Source: CAZYZQ01 sp964652075 (GTDB lineage Bacteria > Bacillota > Clostridia > Oscillospirales > Oscillospiraceae). From it: DNA of 5,996 nt. Shown piece by piece: positions 1 through 5,311 of this stretch. The stretch is taken from positions 1-5,996 of the forward strand of contig CAZYZQ010000114.1 of assembly GCA_964652075.1 (NCBI GenBank), in the 5' to 3' direction. The notes below the pieces were generated by a model. The model was given only the letters and a program-made list of their open reading frames with translations. It made no database searches and was not told the DNA's origin. How positions within the stretch are numbered: position 1 is the stretch's first letter; each line of letters begins with the position of its first letter. A program made the position numbers and the translations under genes.

Positions 1-1112
1 CGAAGAAGGTCTACGGCCACGGCTGGCTGAATTTCGGCGGCGAGAAGATGTCCAAGTCGCGCGGCAATGTCGTCGACCCGTATATGCTCGCCGGGCGCTA
101 CGGCGTGGACGCGCTGCGCTTCTTCCTGCTGCGCACGTTCCCGTTCGGCGCGGACGGCAACTTTACCAACGAGCTGCTGATCTCCACGATCAACGCGGAT
201 CTTGCAAATGATCTCGGCAACCTCGTCTCGCGCTCGACGGCGATGGCCGTGAAGTACTTTGACGGCGTGCTCCCCGCGGAGCAGGCCGAAGGGCCGGAGG
301 ACGCGGCGCTGCTGGCCTGCGCCGCCGCCGCGCCGGAAAAGTACGCCGCGCAGATGGAGAAGTTCCAGCTGCAAAACGCGCTGGCCGAGACCTTTACGCT
401 GATCGGCCGCGCGAACAAGTATATCGACGAGACGGCCCCGTGGGCGCTCGCGAAGGACGAGGCGAACCGGCCGCGTCTGGCGCGGGTACTGTACAACCTG
501 CTCGAGGCCGTGCGCGTGGCGGCCGTGCTGCTGAAGCCGTTCATGCCGGACTCCTGTGAGAAGATCTTCGCGCAGATCGGCGCGCCTGCCGATACGCAGA
601 CATGGGAGGCCGCAACGAAGTGGGGATTGCTTCCGGTCGGGCAGGCGGTCACGAAGGGCGAGAACCTCTTCCCGCGCATCGATCTGGAGAAGGAGCTGGC
701 CGCGCTCGAGGAGATTCAGGAGCAGCAGCGTAAGGCCGCGCTGCCCGCGCTCGAGATCGAGCCATTTGCGGAGGAGCCGGTCGACTTTGACACGTTCTGC
801 AAGTCGGATCTGCGCGTCGTGAAGGTGCTGCGCTGCGAGCCGGTCAAGAAGTCCGAGAAGCTCCTGCAGTTCACGCTCGACGACGGCACGGGTACGCCGC
901 GGCAGATCCTCTCGGGCATCGCGAAGTTCTACAAGCCCGAGGAGCTGGTCGGCAAGACGCTGGCCGCCATCGTCAACCTGCCGCCCCGCAAAATGATGGG
1001 CCGCGAGAGCTGCGGCATGCTGCTCTCCGCCGTCCACACCGAGCACGGCGAGGAGAAGCTGCATCTTATCATGCTGGACGACGCGATCCCCGCGGGCGCA
1101 AAGCTCTGTTAA
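1..1112 (+). CDS. metG: Methionyl-tRNA synthetase, C-terminal part (5' end outside window)
   Basis: The enzyme charges tRNA-Met with methionine in the cytoplasm. The reading frame is open from base 3 and the true start lies upstream. The visible protein begins KKVYGHGWLNFGGE and runs straight into the class I signature KMSKS (bases 45-59), followed by RGNVVDPY, typical of MetRS. Next come the FFLLR and NELLISTINADLANDLGNLVSR segments of the helical anticodon-binding region, with RANKYIDETAPWALAKD and LLKPFMP further on. From about base 783 (VDFDTFCKSDLRVVKV) to the end is a C-terminal OB-fold tRNA-binding domain of the Trbp111/EMAPII type, with LSGIAKFY and KMMGRESCGMLLSA visible. It reads through to TAA at 1110-1112 with no frameshift. 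The catalytic Rossmann N-terminus with its HIGH motif lies outside the window. A hairpin terminator follows 11 bases after the stop. Identification is very secure. Confidence 0.97.
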   Translation, partial: KKVYGHGWLNFGGEKMSKSRGNVVDPYMLAGRYGVDALRFFLLRTFPFGADGNFTNELLISTINADLANDLGNLVSRSTAMAVKYFDGVLPAEQAEGPEDAALLACAAAAPEKYAAQMEKFQLQNALAETFTLIGRANKYIDETAPWALAKDEANRPRLARVLYNLLEAVRVAAVLLKPFMPDSCEKIFAQIGAPADTQTWEAATKWGLLPVGQAVTKGENLFPRIDLEKELAALEEIQEQQRKAALPALEIEPFAEEPVDFDTFCKSDLRVVKVLRCEPVKKSEKLLQFTLDDGTGTPRQILSGIAKFYKPEELVGKTLAAIVNLPPRKMMGRESCGMLLSAVHTEHGEEKLHLIMLDDAIPAGAKLC

Positions 1113-1123
1113 AGTTGCATATC

Positions 1124-1160
1124 ACGCGGGACGGGGGTCACCCTGCCCCGCGTTTTCTCT
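1124..1160 (+). terminator. Rho-independent terminator of metG
   Basis: ACGCGGG (1124-1130) pairs with CCCGCGT (1147-1153). After one A/C mismatch the stem continues with CGGGG (1132-1136) against CCCTG (1141-1145), including one G-T pair, around a GTCA loop. The T-rich run TTTTCTCTC follows. It lies 11 bases beyond the metG stop, as expected for its terminator. The broken T-run makes it moderately strong. Confidence 0.7.
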
Positions 1161-1232
1161 CCCGCAGGCCCGGAAGCAAAAACCGGAAATTCCGAACTTT
1201 TCCGGAAAAATGAAAAAATTGGCCCGGGTGAG

Positions 1233-1257
1233 TTTTCCACAGGTTGCCTGTGGAAAA
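1233..1257. repeat. Perfect palindromic pair of TTTTCCACA boxes
   Basis: TTTTCCACAGG (1233-1243) and its exact reverse complement CCTGTGGAAAA (1247-1257) flank a TTG centre. These are the two strongest DnaA-box-like sites of the cluster, arranged head to head. Confidence 0.8.
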
Positions 1258-1339
1258 TGAAAACTTTTCTGTGGAATGTTCATCTTTGCATACAAAGCAA
1301 TTGAATTTGTCCACAACCCTGTGGAAACCAAACCAAATA

Positions 1340-1359
1340 CTCCACAGGCGCCTGTGGAG
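1340..1359. repeat. Perfect 20-bp palindrome containing two TCCACA cores
   Basis: CTCCACAGGC (1340-1349) is followed directly by its exact reverse complement GCCTGTGGAG (1350-1359). It has the same TCCACAGG/CCTGTGGA cores as the palindrome at 1233-1257 but a shorter centre, so the two are related but not identical sites. Confidence 0.8.
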
Positions 1360-1408
1360 AAAAAGTCGTTGTGGCCGTAAGGCGAAACGGGGTTTTCCAC
1401 ATAAAATC

Positions 1409-1435
1409 CTACTACTACTACGGCTACTACTACTT
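1409..1435 (+). other. CTA-triplet tract resembling DnaA-trios
   Basis: Read in triplets from 1409, the tract is four CTA (1409-1420), one CGG, three CTA (1424-1432), then CTT and TTA. The opposite strand therefore carries the 3'-GAT-5' repeats described for DnaA-trio elements of bacterial origins. The tract begins seven bases downstream of the forward box TTTTCCACA (1393-1401), in the same box-then-CTA orientation as the Bacillus subtilis origin unwinding region. The spacer TAAAATC is AT-rich here. Function is inferred from order, orientation and motif only. Confidence 0.6.
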
Positions 1436-1450
1436 TTATCCTGCCTTCCT

Positions 1451-1469
1451 CAGAAAGCTTCGCTTTCTG
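1451..1469. repeat. Small hairpin in the lipoprotein leader
   Basis: CAGAAAGC (1451-1458) and GCTTTCTG (1462-1469) form a perfect eight-base stem with a TTC loop. No T-run follows, so it is not an intrinsic terminator. It lies between the CTA tract and the last DnaA-box-like motif. Confidence 0.6.
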
Positions 1470-1535
1470 TACCGGATTCCAAAACGGGATGTGGAAAACT
1501 CGATTTACGTACTACGAAAAAAGGAGGACAAATTT

Positions 1536-2090
1536 ATGAAAAAGCGATTGCTGCTCTGCGCGGCGGCGCTGCTGCTGCTGGCGGGCTGTGCGCGCACCTA
1601 CCTCAGCCGCGAGAAGTGCGAGGATCTCGCGTTCGCGGACGCGGGGGTGCTGCGCGCGGACGTCTCCTCGCTGCAATCCGAGCTGGACGGCGGGACGTGC
1701 GAGGTTGAATTTATCGCGGGCGGCTGGGAGTACGAGTACACCGTTGACCGCAAAGATGGCGGGATCGTCTCCGCCGGTAAGGAGCAGCTGCCCGGCCAGC
1801 CGGCGACGCAGAGTCCGGCGGGGGAGCAGGCCGCGCCGCCGGAGGATGGGCAGGCATCCCAGCCGGAGGAACCGGCGGCCGACACATATCTGACCGAGGA
1901 GGAGGTACGCGCGCTGGTGGCCGACCGGCTGCCGGACGCGGATCTTGCCAAGCTTTATCTGGAGCTGGACTGGGACGACGGCCGCAGGGTCTACGAGGGC
2001 GAGCTGCGTACGCAGGACATGGAATACGAATTTGAAATCGACGCGCTGACCGGGGAGTTTTTAAGCTGGGAGGAGGAAGCGCGCGGATAA
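1536..2090 (+). CDS. Putative lipoprotein with two PepSY-like domains
   Basis: The 184-residue product is predicted to be exported and lipid-anchored. The N-terminus MKKRLLLCAAALLLLAGC is a classic type II signal peptide with lipobox LAGC and lipidated Cys18. Two PepSY-like repeats follow. The first is at about residues 22-83 (TYLSREKCEDLAFADAG up to DRKDGGIVSAGKE). The second is at about 117-181 (TYLTEEEVRALVADRLP, LELDWDDGRRVYEGEL, EYEFEIDALTGEFLSWEEE). A Pro/Gln/Glu-rich linker of about 30 residues lies between them. The ATG at 1536 is chosen because AAGGAGG (1521-1527) sits eight bases upstream and the signal peptide starts exactly there. The frame stays open upstream to 1371, but that part reads through the CTA tract and lacks a ribosome binding site. 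PepSY proteins are often extracytoplasmic regulators or protease inhibitors; the specific role here is unknown. Confidence 0.88.
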   Translation: MKKRLLLCAAALLLLAGCARTYLSREKCEDLAFADAGVLRADVSSLQSELDGGTCEVEFIAGGWEYEYTVDRKDGGIVSAGKEQLPGQPATQSPAGEQAAPPEDGQASQPEEPAADTYLTEEEVRALVADRLPDADLAKLYLELDWDDGRRVYEGELRTQDMEYEFEIDALTGEFLSWEEEARG

Positions 2091-2260
2091 GAATATTTTC
2101 CACGAAACGGCGGGACTGTGCGAAATACGGCGGCGGGGTGTTTTATTGCAGGCACGCCGAGGCCCAAAGGAAATGGCCTCGCACGCCCCGCCTTGAGATG
2201 TGGGGTGTGAGAGGTTCTCCTGTGCGGGAACGCCCCGAATATTCGGCCCTCTACCGCCTC

Positions 2261-2340
2261 CCTCTCAGTCACGGGCTTCGCCCGTGCCAGCTCTCCCCCC
2301 AAGGGGGGCGAGCCAAGAACGGGGGCTGTTCTATTGGGGG
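2261..2340 (+). repeat. Two-hairpin intergenic repeat, copy 1
   Basis: The order is CTCTCAGTC, hairpin A, hairpin B, then GGGGGCTGTTCTAT. Hairpin A is CACGGGC/GCCCGTG with a TTC loop (2270-2286). Hairpin B is GCTCTCCCCCC against GGGGGGCGAGC with one mismatch and an AA loop (2290-2313). It shares the CTCAGTC and GCTGTTCTA landmarks with the copies at 2748 and 5454. This is a REP/MITE-like family; no transposase is present. Confidence 0.75.
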
Positions 2341-2403
2341 TTGCCCGCGCGGGGAGATCTTTTTGCAACGAATTGACCTTCGGCGAATTCGTACTCCGGG
2401 CAC

Positions 2404-2568
2404 CGGGCGCACACATAGGTGCGCCCCTACCCGTAGTTTGGGAGATCGTGCGGTATATGCACACCTTGTAGGGCGGGGCCGAGGTAGCCCCCACCCTACG
2501 GACGGTGCAGATCTGGACGGTACACACCTCCAATCGCCGCCGTAGGGGCGCACCTATGTGTGCGCCCG
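2404..2568. mobile_element. MITE-like module set bounded by 27-bp inverted repeats
   Basis: The 27 bases at 2404-2430 are an exact reverse complement of 2542-2568. Each arm is itself a hairpin: GGGCGCAC and GTGCGCCC around a six-base loop, ending in CCCCTAC or starting with GTAGGGG. Between the arms, 2468-2478 (GTAGGGCGGGG) pairs with 2489-2499 (CCCCACCCTAC) with one mismatch. All modules therefore share GTAGGG/CCCTAC ends in alternating orientation. No coding capacity or transposase is seen, and no target-site duplication was identified. Mobility is inferred from the structure. Confidence 0.6.
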
Positions 2569-2591
2569 CCGATATGTGTCATCGTGAGAAC

Positions 2592-2653
2592 ACCCCGCGA
2601 AGCTCCCCCGGTGGGGGGAGCTGCCCCAGTGCGCACACTGGGGCTGAGAGGGG
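2592..2653 (-). repeat. Two-hairpin intergenic repeat, copy 2 (inverted)
   Basis: This copy lies opposite to copies 1 and 3. AGCTCCCCC/GGGGGAGCT with a GGTG loop (2601-2622) comes first, then GCCCCAGTG/CACTGGGGC with a CGCA loop (2623-2644), then TGAGAGGGG, the complement of the family's CCTCTCA landmark. The GCTGTTCTA end is not visible, so the copy seems truncated on that side. With copy 3 it forms an inverted pair around a 94-base spacer. Confidence 0.72.
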
Positions 2654-2747
2654 ATGCACCGAAGGGTTGCACAGTAGCCGGACGTTTGCTGCATCCAGCG
2701 CAACGGTCTTTGCATTGTTTTCGGCGCTGTAAAAATCGCAACTGCAG

Positions 2748-2824
2748 CCCCTCTCAGTCTTGGCCTGCGGCCAATCCAGCTCCCCCCGAAGGGGGAGCTT
2801 TGCGGGGGCTGTTCTATCGGGGGT
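2748..2824 (+). repeat. Two-hairpin intergenic repeat, copy 3
   Basis: CCCTCTCAGTC is followed by hairpin A TTGGCC/GGCCAA with a TGC loop (2760-2774). Hairpin B AGCTCCCCC/GGGGGAGCT has a CGAA loop (2778-2799). The right end is GGGGGCTGTTCTATCGGGGG (2804-2823). The complement of most of this right end occurs at 5313-5330, marking the outer edge of copy 4. Confidence 0.78.
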
Positions 2825-3037
2825 ACGATGTAAACCGGCAGTGCGTCTCAGCGGTGCGGCGGGCGCCCCTACGCGTTGATTTGGGGCGTATGCGGATTAT
2901 GCGAAATCGCCGTAGGATAGCATGATCCTCTTACAGACCATTTTTGGAAAAAATTTCCGGCGGACAGGCATCTGCGCTGTTCGCGCTTGGAATTGAAAAT
3001 AATTTTGGTGAAATTACACAAAATTATACGCGGAGAA

Positions 3038-3065
3038 TTGCATTTTTCCAGAATAGTGCTATCAT
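3038..3065 (+). promoter_or_regulatory. Sigma-70-type promoter for the DUF4428 gene
   Basis: TTGCAT (3038-3043) and TATCAT (3060-3065) are separated by 16 bases. A TG at 3057-3058 gives an extended -10 (TGCTATCAT). It sits in the only AT-rich stretch before the gene. Predicted transcription would start near 3072, giving a leader of about 90 bases. Confidence 0.65.
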
Positions 3066-3070
3066 GGTAG

Positions 3071-3142
3071 AAAGGAAAGCAGAAAAGGAGGCGTGAGCGC
3101 CTGCGTGGGGCGCGGGAACACGGGGTCCGGCTGCTTTCTTTT
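3071..3142 (+). promoter_or_regulatory. Structured 5' leader with terminator-like outer stem
   Basis: AAAGGAAAGCAG (3071-3082) can pair with CTGCTTTCTTTT (3131-3142), allowing one G-T pair, and the 3' side runs through a T-rich tract. Inside is a smaller hairpin AGGCG/CGCCT (3089-3102). The structure ends about 8 bases before the AGGAGG ribosome binding site. It could act as an attenuator or a leader-stabilising stem. It matches no named riboswitch that I recognise. Confidence 0.4.
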
Positions 3143-3161
3143 TGCAACAGGAGGTGCGCTT

Positions 3162-3695
3162 ATGGCAATTTTTGGTAGAAAGGTTTGTGCAGTCTGCGGG
3201 AAGAAGATTACGACGATGGGCTCTTACCAGATTGCAGACGGCGCAATCTGCATGGACTGCAAAAACGCGTGCAGCCACCAGCTGCGCGGGATCCGTCGCC
3301 TGAATACAGAGCAGGTGCGCGAGCATCTGGCCTACCGGACGGAAAATGAGCGCCGCCTGCGTGCGTTCCACCCCGATATCCTGATCGGCCACGGCCCGAT
3401 GCTGGCGGCCAATTCCCACGAGAAGCTCTTCTGCTTCTCCCTCAACGACACGGTGTTCAACGAGCAGGCCGACCTGTTCCACTACGATCAGGTGCGCGGC
3501 GTGGAGATCGACGAGATCTCCAGCGAGAATATGCCGGAGACGCGCGTGTTCTCGGTGCTGGTCGACGCGCCGGGGACCGGGCTGGACCGCATCCGCGTCC
3601 CGGAGACCGGCTCCACCGCCCAGCGCTTTGCCGCGATGTGGGAGTTCTTCCAGGCCATCCTGCACCGGCCGTATGAGAAGTTTGAAAAGAAATAA
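3162..3695 (+). CDS. DUF4428-type zinc-ribbon domain protein
   Basis: The product is 177 residues. The N-terminus has a treble-clef or ribbon-like Cys4 site, CAVCGKK (Cys9, Cys12) and CMDCKNAC (Cys30, Cys33, with Cys37 nearby), in the arrangement of DUF4428 domains. These probably bind zinc. The rest (about 60-177) is a soluble mixed alpha/beta region, including LFCFSLNDTVFN and FHYDQVRGVEIDEI, which looks like the PH-like or GRAM-like tails often joined to such ribbons; that fold is inference. There is no signal peptide or membrane segment. The ATG at 3162 follows AGGAGG with a short spacer. The frame extends upstream to a GTG at 3093, but that would cover the structured leader and its spacing to the ribosome binding site is poor. 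The gene appears monocistronic, with its own promoter and terminator. Function is unknown. Confidence 0.85.
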   Translation: MAIFGRKVCAVCGKKITTMGSYQIADGAICMDCKNACSHQLRGIRRLNTEQVREHLAYRTENERRLRAFHPDILIGHGPMLAANSHEKLFCFSLNDTVFNEQADLFHYDQVRGVEIDEISSENMPETRVFSVLVDAPGTGLDRIRVPETGSTAQRFAAMWEFFQAILHRPYEKFEKK

Positions 3696-3707
3696 CCCGG
3701 CTTTGCC

Positions 3708-3739
3708 GCGCCGCTCCGCTTTGGGGCGGCGCTTTTTTT
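3708..3739 (+). terminator. Strong intrinsic terminator after the DUF4428 gene
   Basis: GCGCCGCTCC (3708-3717) pairs with GGGGCGGCGC (3723-3732), with one T-G pair and a five-base loop GCTTT. Seven T residues follow (3733-3739). It lies 12 bases past the stop codon and closes this transcription unit before coaD. Confidence 0.9.
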
Positions 3740-3833
3740 GCGCTGGGAAAACGGAAAGCCGAAAACAGAGAAAAGCGGGTGAAAATCCGCGCAATCTTTG
3801 TACACTTTTTTTATCGATATTCCAACTTCGATA

Positions 3834-3862
3834 TTGACAAACAAAATCCGGTTTGGTAACAT
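3834..3862 (+). promoter_or_regulatory. Near-consensus promoter for coaD
   Basis: A perfect -35 TTGACA (3834-3839) and a -10 TAACAT (3857-3862) are separated by the ideal 17 bases. The predicted start near 3869 gives a leader of about 80 bases rich in GC palindromes. The direct repeat TCGATATT (3814-3821 and 3828-3835) touches the -35 element and could be an operator. Confidence 0.8.
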
Positions 3863-3950
3863 GATACTAAGCAGATTTTCGGGCGGCTCCGGCCCCGCCG
3901 GGCCCTCCGCACGTTCGTGCGCTGCTGGAAAACAGATATTGGAGAGAGCT

Positions 3951-4448
3951 ATGGCGATTGCGATCTATCCCGGAAGTTTCGACCCCGTGACGCGCGGGCA
4001 TCTCGACATCATCAAGCGCGCCGCCCGCGTCAACGACAGGCTCATTGTCGCGGTGCTGAACAACAGCGCGAAGAAGCCGCTGTTCGACGTCGAGGAGCGC
4101 GTGGCGCTGCTGCGCGAGTGCTGCCATGCGTGGCAGAACGTCTCGGTCGACTCGTTCGACGGGCTGACCGTCGAGTTTGCAAAGAGGAACCATGCGACCG
4201 TGATGGTGCGCGGACTGCGCGCCGTGACGGATTTTGAGAACGAGATCCAGATTGCCCAGCTCAACCACGCGCTGATGCCGGGCGTCGACACCATGTTCTT
4301 TGCGACGAGCATCAAGTGGAGCTACCTGTCCTCCACGATCGTCAAGGAGGCCGCGAAGTACGGCTCGGACGTGTCGAAGTTCGTCACGCCGAACGTCGAG
4401 CAGGCGCTGAAGGAAAAGTTTGCGTCGCTGGGCGGCGCGGAAAGCTGA
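3951..4448 (+). CDS. coaD: Phosphopantetheine adenylyltransferase
   Basis: This enzyme transfers AMP from ATP to 4'-phosphopantetheine to give dephospho-CoA, the penultimate step of CoA synthesis, in the cytosol. The 165 residues match the family's usual length of about 160. The N-terminal AIYPGSFDPVTRGHLDII carries the nucleotidyltransferase T-x-G-H motif (residues 14-17, with His17). NNSAKKPLFDVEERV (37-51) follows the family pattern. VRGLRAVTDFENE (86-98) includes the RGLR phosphate-contact segment, and WSYLSSTIVKE (123-133) is the nucleotide-binding ISSS-type motif. The ATG at 3951 gives the conserved start and has GGAGAG a few bases upstream. It is read from the TTGACA promoter at 3834. 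The crotonase gene begins 64 bases after its stop with no clear terminator between, so co-transcription is possible. Confidence 0.96.
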   Translation: MAIAIYPGSFDPVTRGHLDIIKRAARVNDRLIVAVLNNSAKKPLFDVEERVALLRECCHAWQNVSVDSFDGLTVEFAKRNHATVMVRGLRAVTDFENEIQIAQLNHALMPGVDTMFFATSIKWSYLSSTIVKEAAKYGSDVSKFVTPNVEQALKEKFASLGGAES

Positions 4449-4512
4449 AAAATCGCGCAATTTTGGCGGTTTTTATAAAGTTATCAAATTGAAAGTAAAA
4501 GGAGTGTTTCCC

Positions 4513-5298
4513 ATGTCTTTTGTCACGACGGAAATCCAGGGCGCGGTCGCGATTGTCACAATCGACCGGCCGAAGGCGCTCAATGCGCTCAACCCCGAGG
4601 TGCTCGCAGACCTCAAGGCCGCATTCGAGGCCATCGACCAGAACGCGGTGCGCTGCGTCGTCCTGACCGGCGCGGGCGAGAAGAGCTTCGTCGCGGGCGC
4701 CGATATCGGCTCCATGTCCACCATGACGAAGGCCGAGGGCAAGGAATTCGGCAAGCTCGGCAACGACATCTTCCGCATGATCGAGACCTTCCCGCTGCCC
4801 GTCATCGCGGCCGTGAACGGCTTCGCGCTCGGCGGCGGCAACGAGCTGGCGATGTCCTGCGACATCCGCATTTGCTCGGACAACGCCGTCTTCGGCCAGC
4901 CCGAGGTCGGCCTCGGCATCACGCCGGGCTTCGGCGGCACGCAGCGGCTCGCGCGGCTTGTCGGCATGGGCATGGCGAAGCAGATCCTCTACTCCGCGCT
5001 GAACATCGACGCGCAAGAGGCGCTGCGCATCGGGCTTGTCAACACGGTTTACCCGCAGGCGGAGCTGATGGAGAACGTCATGAAGCTCGCAAACAAGATC
5101 GCGAGAAACGCCCCCATCGCCGTCCGCGCCTGCAAGAAGGCCGTGAACGAGGGCATGCAGGTCGAGATCGACCGCGCCGTCGAGATCGAGGAGGAGCTGT
5201 TCGGCAGCTGCTTCGAGACGCACGACCAGGTCGAGGGCATGGCCTGCTTCCTCAGCCGCGAAAAGCCGAAGCCGAAGGCGGTTTTTACGAATCACTAA
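4513..5298 (+). CDS. crt: Crotonase-family enoyl-CoA hydratase (3-hydroxybutyryl-CoA dehydratase)
   Basis: The likely reaction is reversible dehydration of 3-hydroxybutyryl-CoA to crotonyl-CoA in butyrate formation. The 261 residues match the crotonase size. The oxyanion-hole segment FVAGADI (59-65) and the glycine-rich NGFALGGGNELAMSCD (102-117) are intact. Both catalytic glutamates of true hydratases are present: Glu111 in GGGNELA and Glu131 in FGQPEVGLGITPGFGGTQR. This argues against non-hydratase family members that lack one of them. The C-terminal helical part includes LGL-like ALRIGLVNTVYP and ends near KPKAVFTNH. The ATG at 4513 has AAAGGAG about ten bases upstream. The hbd-like gene downstream supports a C4 butyrate role, but this gene alone does not exclude a beta-oxidation hydratase. 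Confidence 0.93.
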   Translation: MSFVTTEIQGAVAIVTIDRPKALNALNPEVLADLKAAFEAIDQNAVRCVVLTGAGEKSFVAGADIGSMSTMTKAEGKEFGKLGNDIFRMIETFPLPVIAAVNGFALGGGNELAMSCDIRICSDNAVFGQPEVGLGITPGFGGTQRLARLVGMGMAKQILYSALNIDAQEALRIGLVNTVYPQAELMENVMKLANKIARNAPIAVRACKKAVNEGMQVEIDRAVEIEEELFGSCFETHDQVEGMACFLSREKPKPKAVFTNH

Positions 5299-5311
5299 AA
5301 TTCTGGGACGC

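Larger units (their letters stand above)
1233..1498. other. Candidate replication origin region: cluster of DnaA-box-like motifs
   Basis: This 266-base non-coding stretch carries ten CCACA/TGTGG cores. Read as nine-base DnaA-type boxes they are: TTTTCCACA (1233-1241 +), TTTTCCACA (1249-1257 -), CATTCCACA (1270-1278 -), TTGTCCACA (1307-1315 +), GTTTCCACA (1320-1328 -), TACTCCACA (1338-1346 +), TTCTCCACA (1353-1361 -), a weak one at 1370-1378 (-), TTTTCCACA (1393-1401 +) and TTTTCCACA (1490-1498 -). The known bacterial consensus is TTATCCACA, so the best ones differ at one position. Three head-to-head pairs have gaps between the TCCACA cores of 7, 4 and 6 bases. This variable spacing fits monomer-bound DnaA boxes better than one symmetric dimer operator. 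A CTA triplet tract follows the box at 1393-1401. An origin, or a DnaA-titration or DnaA-controlled region, is inference. No dnaA gene is in the window, and both flanking genes point the same way. Confidence 0.6.
2091..3037. other. Gene-free repeat island
   Basis: No convincing gene is present between the lipoprotein and the DUF4428 gene. Open frames here lack ribosome binding sites, run through repeats and show no recognisable domain. The stretch holds a hairpin at 2158-2181 (CGAGGCC/GGCCTCG), a palindrome at 2235-2246 (CCGAATATTCGG), three copies of a two-hairpin repeat (about 2261-2340, 2592-2653, 2748-2824) and a module set with GTAGGG/CCCTAC ends (2404-2568). A further fragment, GCGCCCCTAC, lies at 2863-2872. 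From about 2930 the DNA becomes AT-rich and leads into the promoter of the next gene. No clear terminator of the lipoprotein gene was found. Confidence 0.75.

Noticed and set aside
98..679. 193-residue minus-strand open frame opposite metG
   Set aside because: It is an antisense shadow of a conserved tRNA synthetase with low-complexity Ser/Ala composition.
1371..1535. Upstream extension of the lipoprotein frame with a tyrosine-rich run (SYYYYGYYYFY)
   Set aside because: The tyrosines come from the CTA/TAC tract, there is no ribosome binding site near 1371, and the signal peptide with AAGGAGG fits a start at 1536.
2096..2104. Additional DnaA box TTTTCCACG after the lipoprotein gene
   Set aside because: It is a single isolated site with a mismatch in the conserved CACA core, well away from the cluster.
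2261..2824. Possible CRISPR array
   Set aside because: The repeats are inverted as well as direct, vary in stem sequence and lack regular spacers. No cas genes are present.
2138..2925. Several open frames of 75-180 residues on both strands in the repeat island
   Set aside because: They run through hairpin repeats, have odd Arg/Pro-rich compositions, no ribosome binding sites and no recognisable domain.
3064..3096. Ten-codon leader peptide (MVERKAEKEA)
   Set aside because: Its ATG overlaps the predicted -10 box, so it would not be transcribed from that promoter, and no ribosome binding site precedes it.
3093..3161. GTG start extending the zinc-ribbon protein
   Set aside because: The GTG is too close to its AGGAGG, the added residues have no family character and they cover the structured leader. 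ATG 3162 has a well-placed ribosome binding site.
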